Source: Nostoc sp. ATCC 43529 (GTDB lineage Bacteria > Cyanobacteriota > Cyanobacteriia > Cyanobacteriales > Nostocaceae). Taken from it: a stretch of DNA of 64,000 nucleotides. Shown here piece by piece: positions 27,501-34,736 of the stretch. Location: positions 121,385 to 185,384 of the forward strand of contig LWTK01000035.1 of assembly GCA_003326205.1 (NCBI GenBank), read 5' to 3'. Under the pieces are notes generated by a model. It saw nothing but the letters and a program-made list of their open reading frames with translations. It ran no database searches and was not told the origin of the DNA. Within the stretch, counting starts at the first letter, position 1, and every line of letters begins with the position of its first letter. The translations under genes were made by a program, and so were the position numbers.

Positions 27501-28685
27501 ATCTCCAGCCATAGTACCGGTACCGTGTGCTTCAATCAAACCGACACTAGCAGGGGAAAATCCCGCATCTTCGTAAGCACGACGTAAGGCTCTGACTTGG
27601 CCTTCTGGACGGGGTGCATAGATGCTTTTATAACGCCCATCGCTGGAAGTACCAATGCCTTTGATGACTGCATAAATGCGATCGCCATCTCGTTCGGCAT
27701 CTGCAAGGCGCTTGAGTACTAACATCCCGACCCCTTCACCCAACATCATCCCATCGGATTCTGCATCGAAAGGTTTGACATTTTGACCAGGCGAAACGGC
27801 AGGAGTTTTACTGAAACACATATACGCCAAAATTGAGTTGTCGGTGTCAACTCCGCCGGTCAGCATCATGTCAGCGCGATGTTCAACTAGCTCACTAATT
27901 GCCATTTTTAAAGCACCTAATGAACTAGCACAGGCAGCATCTACGACACAGTTAGTCCCTCCAAAATCTAGGCGGTTAGCAATTCGTCCAGAAACAACGT
28001 TTGCAAGCATACCAGGAAAGGCGTTTTCTTCCCACTGCACATATGCACTTTTGATTTTCTCGATAATTTTTTGTGTATCCTCATCGGATAAACCACTGCT
28101 TTTCAGGGCTTTTTCCCAAATCGGATACTGCATTCTGGAAGTTAGTGGCACTCCTAACTGTCTACCTAGTGCTACACCTAAGATTACGCCAGTGGCCTGA
28201 TGATTAAACTGTCGGGATTCGCCGTAACCGGCGTCTTCCATCGCGGCTTTAGCAACAATCAAACCTAGCAATTGCGAAATATCTGTAACTTCTAAAATGT
28301 TGGGCGGTAGTCCAAATTCCATCGGATTGAAATTAACATCTGGGATAAATCCACCTCTTTTACAGTAGGTTTTGTCAGGTGTTCTGGGGTTAGGATCATA
28401 ATATTCATTTATGTTCCAACGGGAAGCAGGAACATCAGTAATACAATCAACTTTATGAATGATTTTTTCCCAGTATTCTTGTAAGTTTTTTGATTGCGGG
28501 AATATAGAAGCCATGCCAATGATGGCAATATCAACTTGTTGCTGCTGAGTGCTAATTTTGGTATTTAATGGTGAATTTTCAACCATAATTTTTTTTCCTT
28601 GTATGAGTTTGAGTACAGCTTGTTCACAATTGCTTACTTCTTCTTGCAACTGTGCCAAAACAGCTTCAATTCTAGAAGCGGCCAT
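21537..28685 (-). CDS. HglE/PfaA-like iterative type I PKS, KS-AT-ACP-ACP-KR-DH
   Basis: This 2382-residue synthase resembles HglE of heterocyst glycolipid and PfaA of PUFA synthesis. In order: KS with Cys252 (DAACASS), EAHGTGT and KSQIGHT; malonyl-type AT with Ser723 (GHSFGE); a low-complexity linker with tandem 24-residue repeats and two IHEQ-type helical repeats (about 1120-1225); ACP1 with Ser1374 (LGIDSIKRVE); ACP2 whose serine is replaced by Gly1490 (LGIDGVKLVE); KR with SGGAKGIT near 1820 and catalytic YAIAN near 2009; and a hotdog dehydratase with H-x3-G-x4-P (DHVIAGHPVLP) near 2123. It would build a long reduced or partly hydroxylated acyl chain. I preferred the ATG at 28683-28685; a TTG 66 bp upstream is the alternative. 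Confidence 0.93.
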   Translation of the reverse strand: MAASRIEAVLAQLQEEVSNCEQAVLKLIQGKKIMVENSPLNTKISTQQQQVDIAIIGMASIFPQSKNLQEYWEKIIHKVDCITDVPASRWNINEYYDPNPRTPDKTYCKRGGFIPDVNFNPMEFGLPPNILEVTDISQLLGLIVAKAAMEDAGYGESRQFNHQATGVILGVALGRQLGVPLTSRMQYPIWEKALKSSGLSDEDTQKIIEKIKSAYVQWEENAFPGMLANVVSGRIANRLDFGGTNCVVDAACASSLGALKMAISELVEHRADMMLTGGVDTDNSILAYMCFSKTPAVSPGQNVKPFDAESDGMMLGEGVGMLVLKRLADAERDGDRIYAVIKGIGTSSDGRYKSIYAPRPEGQVRALRRAYEDAGFSPASVGLIEAHGTGTMAGDPAEFSSIKEVFGENNPKKQYIALGTVKSQIGHTKAAAGAASLIKTALALHHKVLPPTINVTKPHPKLDIENSPFYLNTETRPWITSDDQPRRAGVSSFGFGGTNYHVILEEYQTQHNHPYRLHKPAQSVLLFAPTPEELLSRCQAIKNQLQSEAGEQHYAELIAASQSLEIPVANARLGFVADSLAQAGNLLQTSIELLKNKLQVESWEHPQGIYYRKTGIVTEGKVVALFSGQGSQYLEMGRELTINFPSLGQTYTQIDNLLSKDGLQPISEVVFPAPVFDLDRKTAQMKLLQQTEYAQPAIGAFSAGLYKILQKAGFKPNFVAGHSFGELTALWAAGVLSEEDYFFLVKARGQAMATPTDPRFDAGAMLAVKGDVNQVRQVIQSFPEISIANLNSQNQMVLAGAKAEIANVQEALKTQGFSTVLLSVSAAFHTSLVAHAQQPFAKAIEKVTFNKPQIPVYTNVTGKRYPSEAQVIQKVLKEHLTNQVLFKQEIENIYAEGGYCFVEFGPRSVLTNLVKDILSDRPHLAVALNPSHLKDSDRSLREAVIQLRVAGLPLQNLDPYQLEQKILEVSPNKVLNIRLNSTNYVSEKTKQSFEKAMQNGYQVKSTATNGNTPHSPTASPITEKVAVNDQSPVANGNNHNPVTYNPSEKVAVNHQSPVTNSNNHKSVTYNPSLTTEKVTVNGGVKSVQNGQSEQLDFKSLQTSAELPRNYLTAIDNLEYTLIEFNRHQHDILQIHEQSLKHQTEYTKTFFQLMEQQHGLWKNSKFSESPIATQQQIVSSSERSIMRFHDHQGESLRIHEQYLNYQQEYTNNLFQLLQRHYQLPASSNTIQQSLIAPVNYQDSPTVSLSKEDNLIVNNASVVVPSNGFASKTEPALTNGNGTSNGANHQAIAVLDITPANENQTATQISAPPVVDITSPKENQAAIATVAPAAPVVIDEATLSQTLLNVVSDKTGYPTEMLELTMDIEADLGIDSIKRVEILGALLELYPDLPKPNPEEVGQLRTLAQIAEYMAKIASEISAGLAPAIAVDTVAQGEEDTETRGHREVSSNDSADPEFTKNFLNVVSDKTGYPTTMLDLSMDIETDLGIDGVKLVEIQGALSELYPDLPKLNPEILAQVPTVGQLLGYIQEGLGTRDWGLGTGKEFSQSPIPNTQSQILRSPVRLKYLPEPDVLDFTLPDEHIALLTDDGSLTTAKLAEILHSRGWKIVVLSFPQSLIAQQLPLAEGISRVVLADLTEEHLQEQLTAIATNYGQIAAFIHLNPSNHEDSSNGVRYLESEKAILRHVFLIAKYLKEPLNQAATQGRSCFVTVARLDGEFGLGHKTNFGAIGAGLFGLTKTLNQEWENVFCRAIDLSPDLDPQTSAQYILAELQDPNLLVVETGYSPQGRVTLIQGLGTRGWGLATGEGFSQSPVPNPQSQVFLVSGGAKGITAQCAIELAQRYQCKFILLGRSAAGSEPVWAEGYLGEADLKKQIMEDFLARGEKPTPAMVQKRFNAISSSREIAATLQAIEQAGGQAEYLSVDVTDGLAVSEQVASIVERFGAVTGIIHGAGNLADKRIEKKSLQDFETVYAAKVKGLENLLRCVLPNQLNYLVLFSSVVGFYGNVGQSDYAIANEILNKSAHLFKLNHPDAHVVAINWGPWDSGMVSPELKQAFAERNIETIPIKIGTKMLAEELASANQETVQVIIGSPLVYVPDKLPNELKKFRIHRHLKLAANPFLQDHVIAGHPVLPATCGLLWIANTCEQLYPGYKAFSCTNYKVLKGLIFDENLPTEYTLELQEIAKTGISEIDFDAKIWSKTPEGKIRYHFSSQMKLKREIPSAPTHKLMNLSQDGKITATDSSLYQNGTTTLFHGATFQGVKSVLNANLDKITIECYLPEPHEKQQGQFPVQTFNPYITDVQIHAFWIWAQHFHQVACLPSEITTFEQFVPVPFDETFYVSCQIKSKTESALVVDVIAHNQQGQIYTRMLGAKGTILPKQLDEI
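23232..23311. repeat. In-frame GGGATTGGG-type palindromic repeat inside the PKS gene
   Basis: About 80 bp of alternating GGGGATTGGG and CCCCAGTCCCC strings form a long imperfect hairpin. It is translated as a GTRGWGLATG / QSPVPNPQSQ type peptide between the structural and catalytic halves of the KR region. The same element type lies at 24017-24097 and is normally intergenic. Confidence 0.85.
24017..24097. repeat. Second in-frame GGGATTGGG-type repeat inside the PKS gene
   Basis: An 81-bp relative of the element at 23232 lies between the second ACP and the KR region. It is translated as GTRDWGLGTG and QSPIPNTQSQ, keeping the frame open. Arms are TTGGGATTGGGTATTGGGG-like and CCCAGTCCCTAGTCCCC-like. 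Confidence 0.85.
25444..25625 (-). repeat. Tandem 24-residue coding repeats in the PKS linker
   Basis: Roughly two and a half direct copies of a 72-75 bp unit encode EKVAVN-x-QSPV-x-N-x-NNH-x-x-VTYNPS. They lie in the linker between AT and ACP1 and probably lengthen a flexible tether. Confidence 0.8.
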
Positions 28686-28751
28686 GACTTTATTTTCACT
28701 AATGGATTGATGAAATATAGAGGTATGGATAGATTTAAGCTCAAAATTCAA

Positions 28752-29349
28752 AAATAAGTCGAACTAACGATTAGTTTACGCCTTCTCACTTTGTCTAGCG
28801 TTTCCTCAAAAAGCAAAACTGGTGTTTGTGCAGCCCGTCTTCAGGCTCGAAACTTCCGAGAGTCAATTGTCATAATTCAGTTTAGAATCGTTAAATCAAG
28901 CGTATTATGGTTTGTTAGATTCTCTGAAACTGATTAAGCTTGGCTATCAAAGTTTGATGAATTTTGAATTCAAGATTTTAAATCTTTAGGATTTAATACC
29001 TCTAAATAGAAGGTAAGTTGAGATTTCAGACTAATGACGATTTTTATGGAAAATGACAAAAATTAAGTATATTAGCTTGGCCTCAACGTTGTAACATGAA
29101 TTTTTAATCAGATGCAGGTGGATATTCTCTGAGTCAGAATTCGTATTCAGCTGTGGCTTACAGGTAATATTAGACTAATTATGTCTTCATTACAATTGAT
29201 ATGCAACTTAGATACAATTAGATACGTATTCCTAGATGAAATGTTTTTTGAGGATTACGTTTTAGGGCATTCAGAACTGACAAGATTGTATATTTGCTTC
29301 TAAATTTACAACTCAAAATGTGTAAATGAATTAGAAACAATATCAAAAA
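28752..29349. other. Long leader/promoter region of the PKS operon
   Basis: About 600 bp without a gene separate the PKS start from the next small gene. It is AT-rich. I searched for NtcA-type GTA-N8-TAC and found none. No strong palindrome is seen. It presumably holds the operon promoter and a long 5' leader. Confidence 0.5.
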
Positions 29350-29745
29350 TTATACAGACTTGTCTTCTGAATTAGCATCATCTCCTTTAATCGTTATCGC
29401 CTGCTGCTGAGCAGATGCTAAGAGCTTTTCCTCAAGTTTACTAATACTAATTCCAAGCTCAGAAGCTGTTTTGCGTTTCCATTCTTCCAGCTCACAATCA
29501 TGTTGATTGAGCCATTCACGCACCGCAAGGCGGGCCATCTCTGCTTTGCGAAGCGTCTGTCGAGCTGCATGAAAGATCAGTCGCTGGTTATCAAAGCTTG
29601 GCAATGAGAGCATGAATCGCTGTAGTTTCATCTTATTCAGTGTCTTTCGGGGGCGATCGCTATCGCTCACATAACTATTAAAACTCTTTTCAATTAGTAT
29701 CTCATACCGCAAAAATACATGGCCAAAATTGCATAAAAATTGCAT
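29350..29745 (-). CDS. Hypothetical protein, helical, basic/acidic C-terminus
   Basis: The frame encodes 131 residues without a recognised domain. The central part (RLIFHAARQTLRKAEMARLAVREWLNQHD-type sequence, residues 53-85) is strongly helical and the last 25 residues are acidic (KGDDANSEDKSV). An internal ATG at 29629-29631 (MKLQRFMLSLPS) could be the real start, giving 93 residues. It reads in the same direction as the PKS operon and lies just upstream of it, so it might be a regulator or accessory factor, but that is only positional. A 22-bp palindrome sits 44 bp before the first ATG. Confidence 0.5.
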   Translation of the reverse strand: MQFLCNFGHVFLRYEILIEKSFNSYVSDSDRPRKTLNKMKLQRFMLSLPSFDNQRLIFHAARQTLRKAEMARLAVREWLNQHDCELEEWKRKTASELGISISKLEEKLLASAQQQAITIKGDDANSEDKSV

Positions 29746-29788
29746 ATCTCTGAATTTAAAAGTTAATATCTGACTGTTGAAGGTTCAC

Positions 29789-29810
29789 AGTTAACTGTTA
29801 ACAGTTAACT
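29789..29810. repeat. 22-bp perfect palindrome
   Basis: AGTTAACTGTTAACAGTTAA plus CT is its own reverse complement. It is built from GTTAACT heptamers, so it may be a short tandem repeat, or an operator for the gene starting at 29745. Confidence 0.6.
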
Positions 29811-30393
29811 CTCAACCACCACCACTGATATCTTTCACACGTCAAATATGATTGCTATATAGTTTTTACATCTATCCAGAAGTTGATTTATTTAAAATAT
29901 TTTTATGTCTTAATCAATCAGTTAATTTTCCGCATTTTCTTTGTCGAACAATAAATTTTACAACCAAGTAAAGTTAGCCACTAGGAACTATATCTAAAGA
30001 ATGATAAATTTTAATCAACAAAAAATAAATCACAAATTAAACACACATTTTCTGATGCTAAGTAACACCAAGTGTAGAAAAGTTTTCAAAGTCTATCAGA
30101 ATTTACAACTATGTTGTCTGATTTTATGCGATACATTTCTACTAATTCATGAACCAAAGTGTTGCATATGGATTGCAATTGAGTATCAGTCGGTTTATCG
30201 TATGTAATTAAATAGTGAAATTCAATACTGTTTGTTCGGGAAAGTGGAGAGATAAAATATAATATCATCTGATTGTCAATTATTCCATAGATTCCTAAAT
30301 CGACAGTATTACAATGTGATTTATGCGATGACCCGTGTTGTATGAAGCGTTCTGCATAATTAAACTGTCATGAAAATATAAGGGCTTGCTGGC
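29811..30393. other. AT-rich region, no convincing gene
   Basis: Nearly 600 bp, very AT-rich. A 60-codon minus-strand frame at 30086-30268 has no ribosome-binding site and no family resemblance; it could be a real small gene but I cannot support it. Confidence 0.4.
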
Positions 30394-30717
30394 ATGAGAC
30401 TATCTGAGCTAGATCCACTCATACCGCTAACTGAGTTAAGAGAAGAACTCTTGAAGTTGCCAAAAGGTTATTCGTTTTATGAAGAAGAATTGGTAGATTT
30501 TTTATCCCGAAGAAGATGGCCTGAAAGCAATCGTCGCATTGATAGAACTACTTTTTGGCGGTGGAGAAATGACAACGGAATCGAACATCAAAAAGTATTC
30601 AGCAGATTGGATATATTGAAACTCTGCCAAATTTGCGACCACTATCGAATAGATGGAACTCGCAGCGAATACTTAGCGATACTTAAAAGTAAAAAAGAGG
30701 CAGTGCTAAACAAATAA
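30394..30717 (+). CDS. Hypothetical small protein, possible DNA-binding
   Basis: The 107-residue protein is rich in Arg and Trp with the block RRRWPESNRRIDRTTFWRWR at residues 40-59, followed by a LDILKLCQICDHYR helix. The pattern is suggestive of a compact helix-turn-helix or nucleic-acid-binding fold, yet I cannot name a family. It is transcribed toward devBCA and ends 250 bp before devB, and lies in the gap between the synthase and exporter operons. A regulatory role for either is plausible by position only. ATG start with no strong ribosome-binding site. Confidence 0.55.
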   Translation: MRLSELDPLIPLTELREELLKLPKGYSFYEEELVDFLSRRRWPESNRRIDRTTFWRWRNDNGIEHQKVFSRLDILKLCQICDHYRIDGTRSEYLAILKSKKEAVLNK

Positions 30718-30905
30718 AATCAGAATTCAGAATTCAGGAATCAGAATTCAAAAGCAAACTTAGAGATGCTGCGCCTGGGCTTCAGCATAACTGGAAAATT
30801 AAGGGTGTTACAACTACTTGATTTTCTCAAAATTCTAAGCTTAGGGTATCCAATTCTGATAAATTCGCTGATTCTGGATTCTGAATCCTGACAATGCAAT
30901 GCATG

Positions 30906-30943
30906 AAAGTAAAAGATTTCAGAATTCTGAATTCTTTTACTTT
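30906..30943. promoter_or_regulatory. 38-bp near-perfect palindrome just upstream of devB
   Basis: Arms AAAGTAAAAGA and TCTTTTACTTT enclose CAGAATTCTG, with two mismatched positions. It ends 24 bp before the devB ATG. It could be an operator or a leader hairpin; GAATTC-rich interspersed repeats also occur in this gap, so a repeat origin is possible. Confidence 0.5.
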
Positions 30944-30967
30944 ATTCGGTAACTTGAAAAGATAGTT

Positions 30968-32173
30968 ATGATACCAAAACAAAAAGAGTCATTTCTAAAA
31001 CCATTCATCAAGCCTGTGGGTTGGTCGTCAGCTATGTTAGCAGGCATTGTCGCTGTAGCTAGTGGTGGAGTTTCACTTTACATATTTTCACAATTTCAAT
31101 TGTCTTCTAAAGTAGAGCCTGTAGCTACTCCAAGTAGTTCTCCTAAAATGACTGCTGTTTCTGCCTTAGGACGTTTAGAACCTCAAGGAGAAGTTATTCG
31201 TCTATCTGCTCCCGACTCCCAAGCGGGTGTTCGAGTCACAAAACTGCTGGTAAATAAAGGAGATAAGGTGCGAGAGGGGCAAATAGTTGCACTCCTTGAC
31301 ACTTACTTTCCTCGTCTTGCAGCTTTAGAAAAAGCTCAACGACAAGTCTTAGTTGCTCAAGCTAGTCTCAATCAGGTGAAAGCGGGGGCAAAAGCTGGAG
31401 ATATCTCTGCACAGGAAGCAACCATCGCTCGATTAGAAGCAGAGTTGGAGGGAGAAACTTCTGCACAACAAGCAACCATCGCTCGCTTGGAGGCAGAGTG
31501 GCGTAATGCTGAAAGCGAAAACCAGCGATATCAGCAGTTATATAAAGATGGTGCGATTTCTGCTTCCGATGCAGATGCTAAACGTTTGCGAGTGGATACT
31601 GTTCAACAACAGCTCAATGAAGCTAAAGCTTCTCTGCATCGCACTATCGAAACTCTACAAAAGCAATTAATCGAGGCCAATGCCAGACTCAAGAGTATTG
31701 CCGAAGTTCGTCCCACCGATATTGCAGCAGCAGAAGCTGATGTTGATAGTGCGATCGCTTCTGTTAAACAAGCTCAGGCAGAATGGGATTTAAGTGTGGT
31801 GCGATCGCCCATAACCGGGCAAATTATGAAAATTAATACTTGGCCTGGAGAAATTATCGGCACTATAGGAATAGCTGATATAGGTCGCACACAACAAATG
31901 TATGTCGTTGCAGAAGTCTATGAAACTGATATCCAAAAAGTACGTCTAGGCCAATCCGCCATTATTACTAGCGATGCTTTTCCAGGAAAACTACGAGGAA
32001 AAGTTGCTGATATTGGTTTACAAGTTGGTAAACAAAATATCTTTAATAACGCTATCCAAGCAGACACGGATAATAAAATAATTGATGTCAAAATTCGTAT
32101 TGATAACCCAGCAGATAATAGGCTAGCTGCTAGTTTTACTGACTTACAAGTAGAGGTCATGATTTATCTTTAA
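30968..32173 (+). CDS. devB: DevB-type membrane-fusion (HlyD family) subunit
   Basis: This 401-residue periplasmic adaptor has one N-terminal membrane helix (about residues 17-40), a lipoyl-like half (VRVTKLLVNKGDKVREGQIVALLD), a long alpha-helical hairpin with AQEATIARLEAEL and AQQATIARLEAEW repeats (residues 140-240), and the returning beta-barrel (VRSPITGQIMKINTWPGE). It links the DevC permease to a TolC-like outer-membrane channel. DevBCA exports heterocyst glycolipids in Anabaena; several paralogues exist per genome, so this copy may serve the nearby synthase product. Start ATG at 30968. Confidence 0.92.
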   Translation: MIPKQKESFLKPFIKPVGWSSAMLAGIVAVASGGVSLYIFSQFQLSSKVEPVATPSSSPKMTAVSALGRLEPQGEVIRLSAPDSQAGVRVTKLLVNKGDKVREGQIVALLDTYFPRLAALEKAQRQVLVAQASLNQVKAGAKAGDISAQEATIARLEAELEGETSAQQATIARLEAEWRNAESENQRYQQLYKDGAISASDADAKRLRVDTVQQQLNEAKASLHRTIETLQKQLIEANARLKSIAEVRPTDIAAAEADVDSAIASVKQAQAEWDLSVVRSPITGQIMKINTWPGEIIGTIGIADIGRTQQMYVVAEVYETDIQKVRLGQSAIITSDAFPGKLRGKVADIGLQVGKQNIFNNAIQADTDNKIIDVKIRIDNPADNRLAASFTDLQVEVMIYL

Positions 32174-32452
32174 GGCAATAATTGTGAATTATGAATTCAT
32201 AATTCATAATTCAGAAGACTTTGATAGCCTAGCTTAATAATCAATAAGAAAAGCAAAAAATAGTAGTACCCTTTATTTTCCATCTCCACCTGAATTCTGA
32301 CTATTAACTAGATGAGAAATTAGGCTAATAAGTGACCAATGCCCAATAACGCCAGTTGCTACTCTGCGGGTTCTCCAAAGGAGTACAAGTCGGCAGAGCC
32401 GCCCAACGCACTGGCTCCCCAATGCCCAATTTCTATCCTTGAGGTTAACTAA

Positions 32453-33625
32453 ATGATTCTCAATATACCTCTGGCTTGGCTACAACTAGCCCGACAAAGA
32501 ATTCGCTTTCTTGTAGCTTTAGCTGGGATTGCTTTTGTTGCAGTTCTTATGTTTATGCAAATTGGTTTCCAAGATGCTCTTTATGATAGCGCTACACAGT
32601 TGCATAATAATTTAGAAGGAGATTTATTTTTAATCAGTGCCCAATATAAATCTCTCACATCTAATCAAAGCTTTGAGCGGGCATACTTATATCAATTAAT
32701 GGGTTTTGAAAGTGTAGAATCAGTTAACCCGTTATATGTACAATTCGCTAAGTTTAAAAATCCAGATAATGGTTTAAAATATCCACTATACGTGCTTGGT
32801 TTCGATCCAGTACAGTCAATTTTTAAATTTCCCAATATTCAAGAAAAATTGAATATACTCAGAATACCTAATATTGTTTTATTTGACCGTGATTCTCGTC
32901 CAGAATTTGGAGCGATCGCCAAAGATTTTGAAGAAGGAAAAACTATAAGAGTTGAAATATACACCTACACTGGATTAGTTGGTTACAAAGTTAAAATTGG
33001 TGGTTTGTTTAGTCTGGGGCCGTCCTTTGGAGTTGATGGAAATTTAATTGTTAGTTCTTCAACTTTCTTGAGGATATTTCAAGATCGTTCGGTACAAAAG
33101 ATAGATATAGGCTTAATTAAGCTCAAACGTAATGCCAATGCCGAAAAAGTTTTGAGAGATTTATCAGTCAATTTACCCAAAGACGTAAAACTTATTACTA
33201 AAAAAGACTTTGTTGCTCTTGAAAAAGGCTATTGGTCTTTGAGAACACCCATCGGTTTTGTGTTTAACTTAATGGTATTAATGGGGTTTGTTGTTGGTGT
33301 AATCGTTGTTTATCAAATTCTGTATAGTAATATTTCAACTCATTTAACTGAATATGCAACCCTAAAAGCAATGGGGTTCAAAAACAAATATTTATTAAGT
33401 GTGGTTTTTAAACAAGCTCTAATTTTAGCATCTCTAGGTTATGTTCCAGGTTTTATTATCTCTATTGGTCTTTATGACATTTCCAAAAATGCCACTAAAT
33501 TACCAGTTATCATGAGTACTGACAAGGCGATACTAGTATTAATTTCAGCAACCTTGATGTGTTTAACTTCGGCATTTTTATCTACAAATAAACTCAGAAA
33601 AGTAGATCCAGCAGATATTTTTTAA
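32453..33625 (+). CDS. devC: DevC-type FtsX-like permease subunit
   Basis: The 390-residue permease has a first membrane helix at residues 18-38 (IRFLVALAGIAFVAVLMFMQIGF), a large periplasmic region (40-260) and three C-terminal helices (about 265-290, 315-345, 355-375). This is the MacB/FtsX-like layout. The ATLKAMGFKNKYL loop is the conserved cytoplasmic coupling segment touching the ATPase. GAGG precedes the ATG. It is separated from devB by 279 bp of repeat-like sequence, unusual for this operon. Confidence 0.92.
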   Translation: MILNIPLAWLQLARQRIRFLVALAGIAFVAVLMFMQIGFQDALYDSATQLHNNLEGDLFLISAQYKSLTSNQSFERAYLYQLMGFESVESVNPLYVQFAKFKNPDNGLKYPLYVLGFDPVQSIFKFPNIQEKLNILRIPNIVLFDRDSRPEFGAIAKDFEEGKTIRVEIYTYTGLVGYKVKIGGLFSLGPSFGVDGNLIVSSSTFLRIFQDRSVQKIDIGLIKLKRNANAEKVLRDLSVNLPKDVKLITKKDFVALEKGYWSLRTPIGFVFNLMVLMGFVVGVIVVYQILYSNISTHLTEYATLKAMGFKNKYLLSVVFKQALILASLGYVPGFIISIGLYDISKNATKLPVIMSTDKAILVLISATLMCLTSAFLSTNKLRKVDPADIF

Positions 33626-33646
33626 TTTATATAGATTTTATAACAG

Positions 33647-34339
33647 ATGGAACCAAAATCTATTGTTAGTATCACAAATCTCAACCACTATTTTGGCGAA
33701 AAAAGAATTCGCACTCAAACATTATTCAATATTAATTTTCATATCAGATTTGGCGAGATTGTCATTATGACTGGGCCATCAGGCTCAGGAAAAACAACTT
33801 TACTGACTTTAATTGGTGGATTACGCTCTGTTCAAGAGGGAAGTCTTAAATTTCTAGGTCATGAGCTTTTTGGAGCTAGTAATGAGCAATTAGTTAAAGT
33901 ACGCCGTCATATTGGTTATATTTTCCAAGCTCACAACTTATTAGATTTTTTAACAGCTAGACAAAATGTTCAAATGTCGCTGGAGTTACACAAAAATATT
34001 TCCGAATCGGAAGCTCGTAGCAAATCAGAAGCTATCCTCAATGCTGTTAAATTAGAAAATAGGGTTAATTACTACCCATCAGATCTATCAGGAGGACAAA
34101 AACAACGGGTAGCCATTGCTCGTGCTTTAGTCAGTCATCCTAAATTGGTTTTAGCTGATGAACCTACTGCTGCTTTAGACAGCAAGACTGGCCGAGATGT
34201 TGTCACTCTGATGCAAGAACTAGCTAAAGAACAGAATTGTGCCATTTTAATGGTTACTCACGACAACAGAATTTTAGATATTGCCGATCGCATAATCCAT
34301 ATGGAAGATGGTCATCTAGTCAAAGAAGTTTTGCAATAG
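33647..34339 (+). CDS. devA: DevA-type ABC ATPase
   Basis: The 230-residue ATPase shows Walker A GPSGSGKTT, Q-loop FQAHNLLDFLTA, signature LSGGQKQRVAIARAL, Walker B LVLADEPTAALD and the switch His in MVTHD. It belongs to the MacB/LolD-type exporter ATPases and would power DevBC. It begins 21 bp after devC. A hairpin with a T-rich tail follows at 34368. Confidence 0.95.
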   Translation: MEPKSIVSITNLNHYFGEKRIRTQTLFNINFHIRFGEIVIMTGPSGSGKTTLLTLIGGLRSVQEGSLKFLGHELFGASNEQLVKVRRHIGYIFQAHNLLDFLTARQNVQMSLELHKNISESEARSKSEAILNAVKLENRVNYYPSDLSGGQKQRVAIARALVSHPKLVLADEPTAALDSKTGRDVVTLMQELAKEQNCAILMVTHDNRILDIADRIIHMEDGHLVKEVLQ

Positions 34340-34367
34340 CTCAAATTACAGAGAATTAAATAACAAG

Positions 34368-34396
34368 ATTCCCGATTTCTTTAGGAAGTCGGGAAT
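34368..34396 (+). terminator. Terminator of devBCA
   Basis: Arms ATTCCCGATTTC and GAAGTCGGGAAT (one G-T pair) with a 5-base loop lie 29 bp past the devA stop and are followed by TTAAATATATTG. Confidence 0.75.
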
Positions 34397-34597
34397 TTAA
34401 ATATATTGTCATAATCAAATCTCTTTTTGTTTTCACGGACGAGTAAGCTTTTTCTACTTTCAAAAACTTTTGGGCAAACCTACATCATTTTCCTATCTGC
34501 GTTCGTTCTTGACGTTGCCGTTCGCGCAGCATCTCCGATAGGAAAAGGTATCGCCGCTTCTCATGCCATTAATGCTCAATTGGCATTAAAAGCTGTA

Positions 34598-34640
34598 ATC
34601 CTTATTTTACATAGCTTAGAGATTTTCTTAGTGTCATTCG
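34598..34640 (+). repeat. Left imperfect direct repeat flanking the GC-rich oxygenase gene
   Basis: ATCCTTATT...CATAGCTT...TTTTCTTAGTGTCATTCG matches the segment at 35952-35995 in the same orientation. The core TTTTCTTAGTG-Y-CATTCG is identical apart from one base. Confidence 0.55.
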
Positions 34641-34736
34641 ATTTTGGGGGTTGTTTTTTGTCTTCTTTATACGCCCTGAAGGCTTATTATTTTATCATTG
34701 TCTGATTTCTCAAAAAAACTACAGATTTAAAGACTG

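Noticed and set aside
27838..28200. 120-codon plus-strand frame opposite the KS domain
   Set aside because: Shadow of the PKS coding strand; the KS motifs are clearly on the minus strand.
28752..29349. NtcA-type GTA-N8-TAC site upstream of the PKS operon
   Set aside because: I read the whole gap and found no match, so nitrogen control is not supported directly.
30086..30268. Minus-strand 60-codon frame (MILYFISPLSRTNSIEF start)
   Set aside because: Composition is almost protein-like, but there is no ribosome-binding site and no recognised relative; not enough to call a gene.
34427..34705. Plus-strand frame of 92 codons between devA and the oxygenase gene
   Set aside because: It lies after the devA terminator, contains an interspersed repeat (GTTCGCGCAGCATCTCC) and the left direct repeat, and lacks a start signal.
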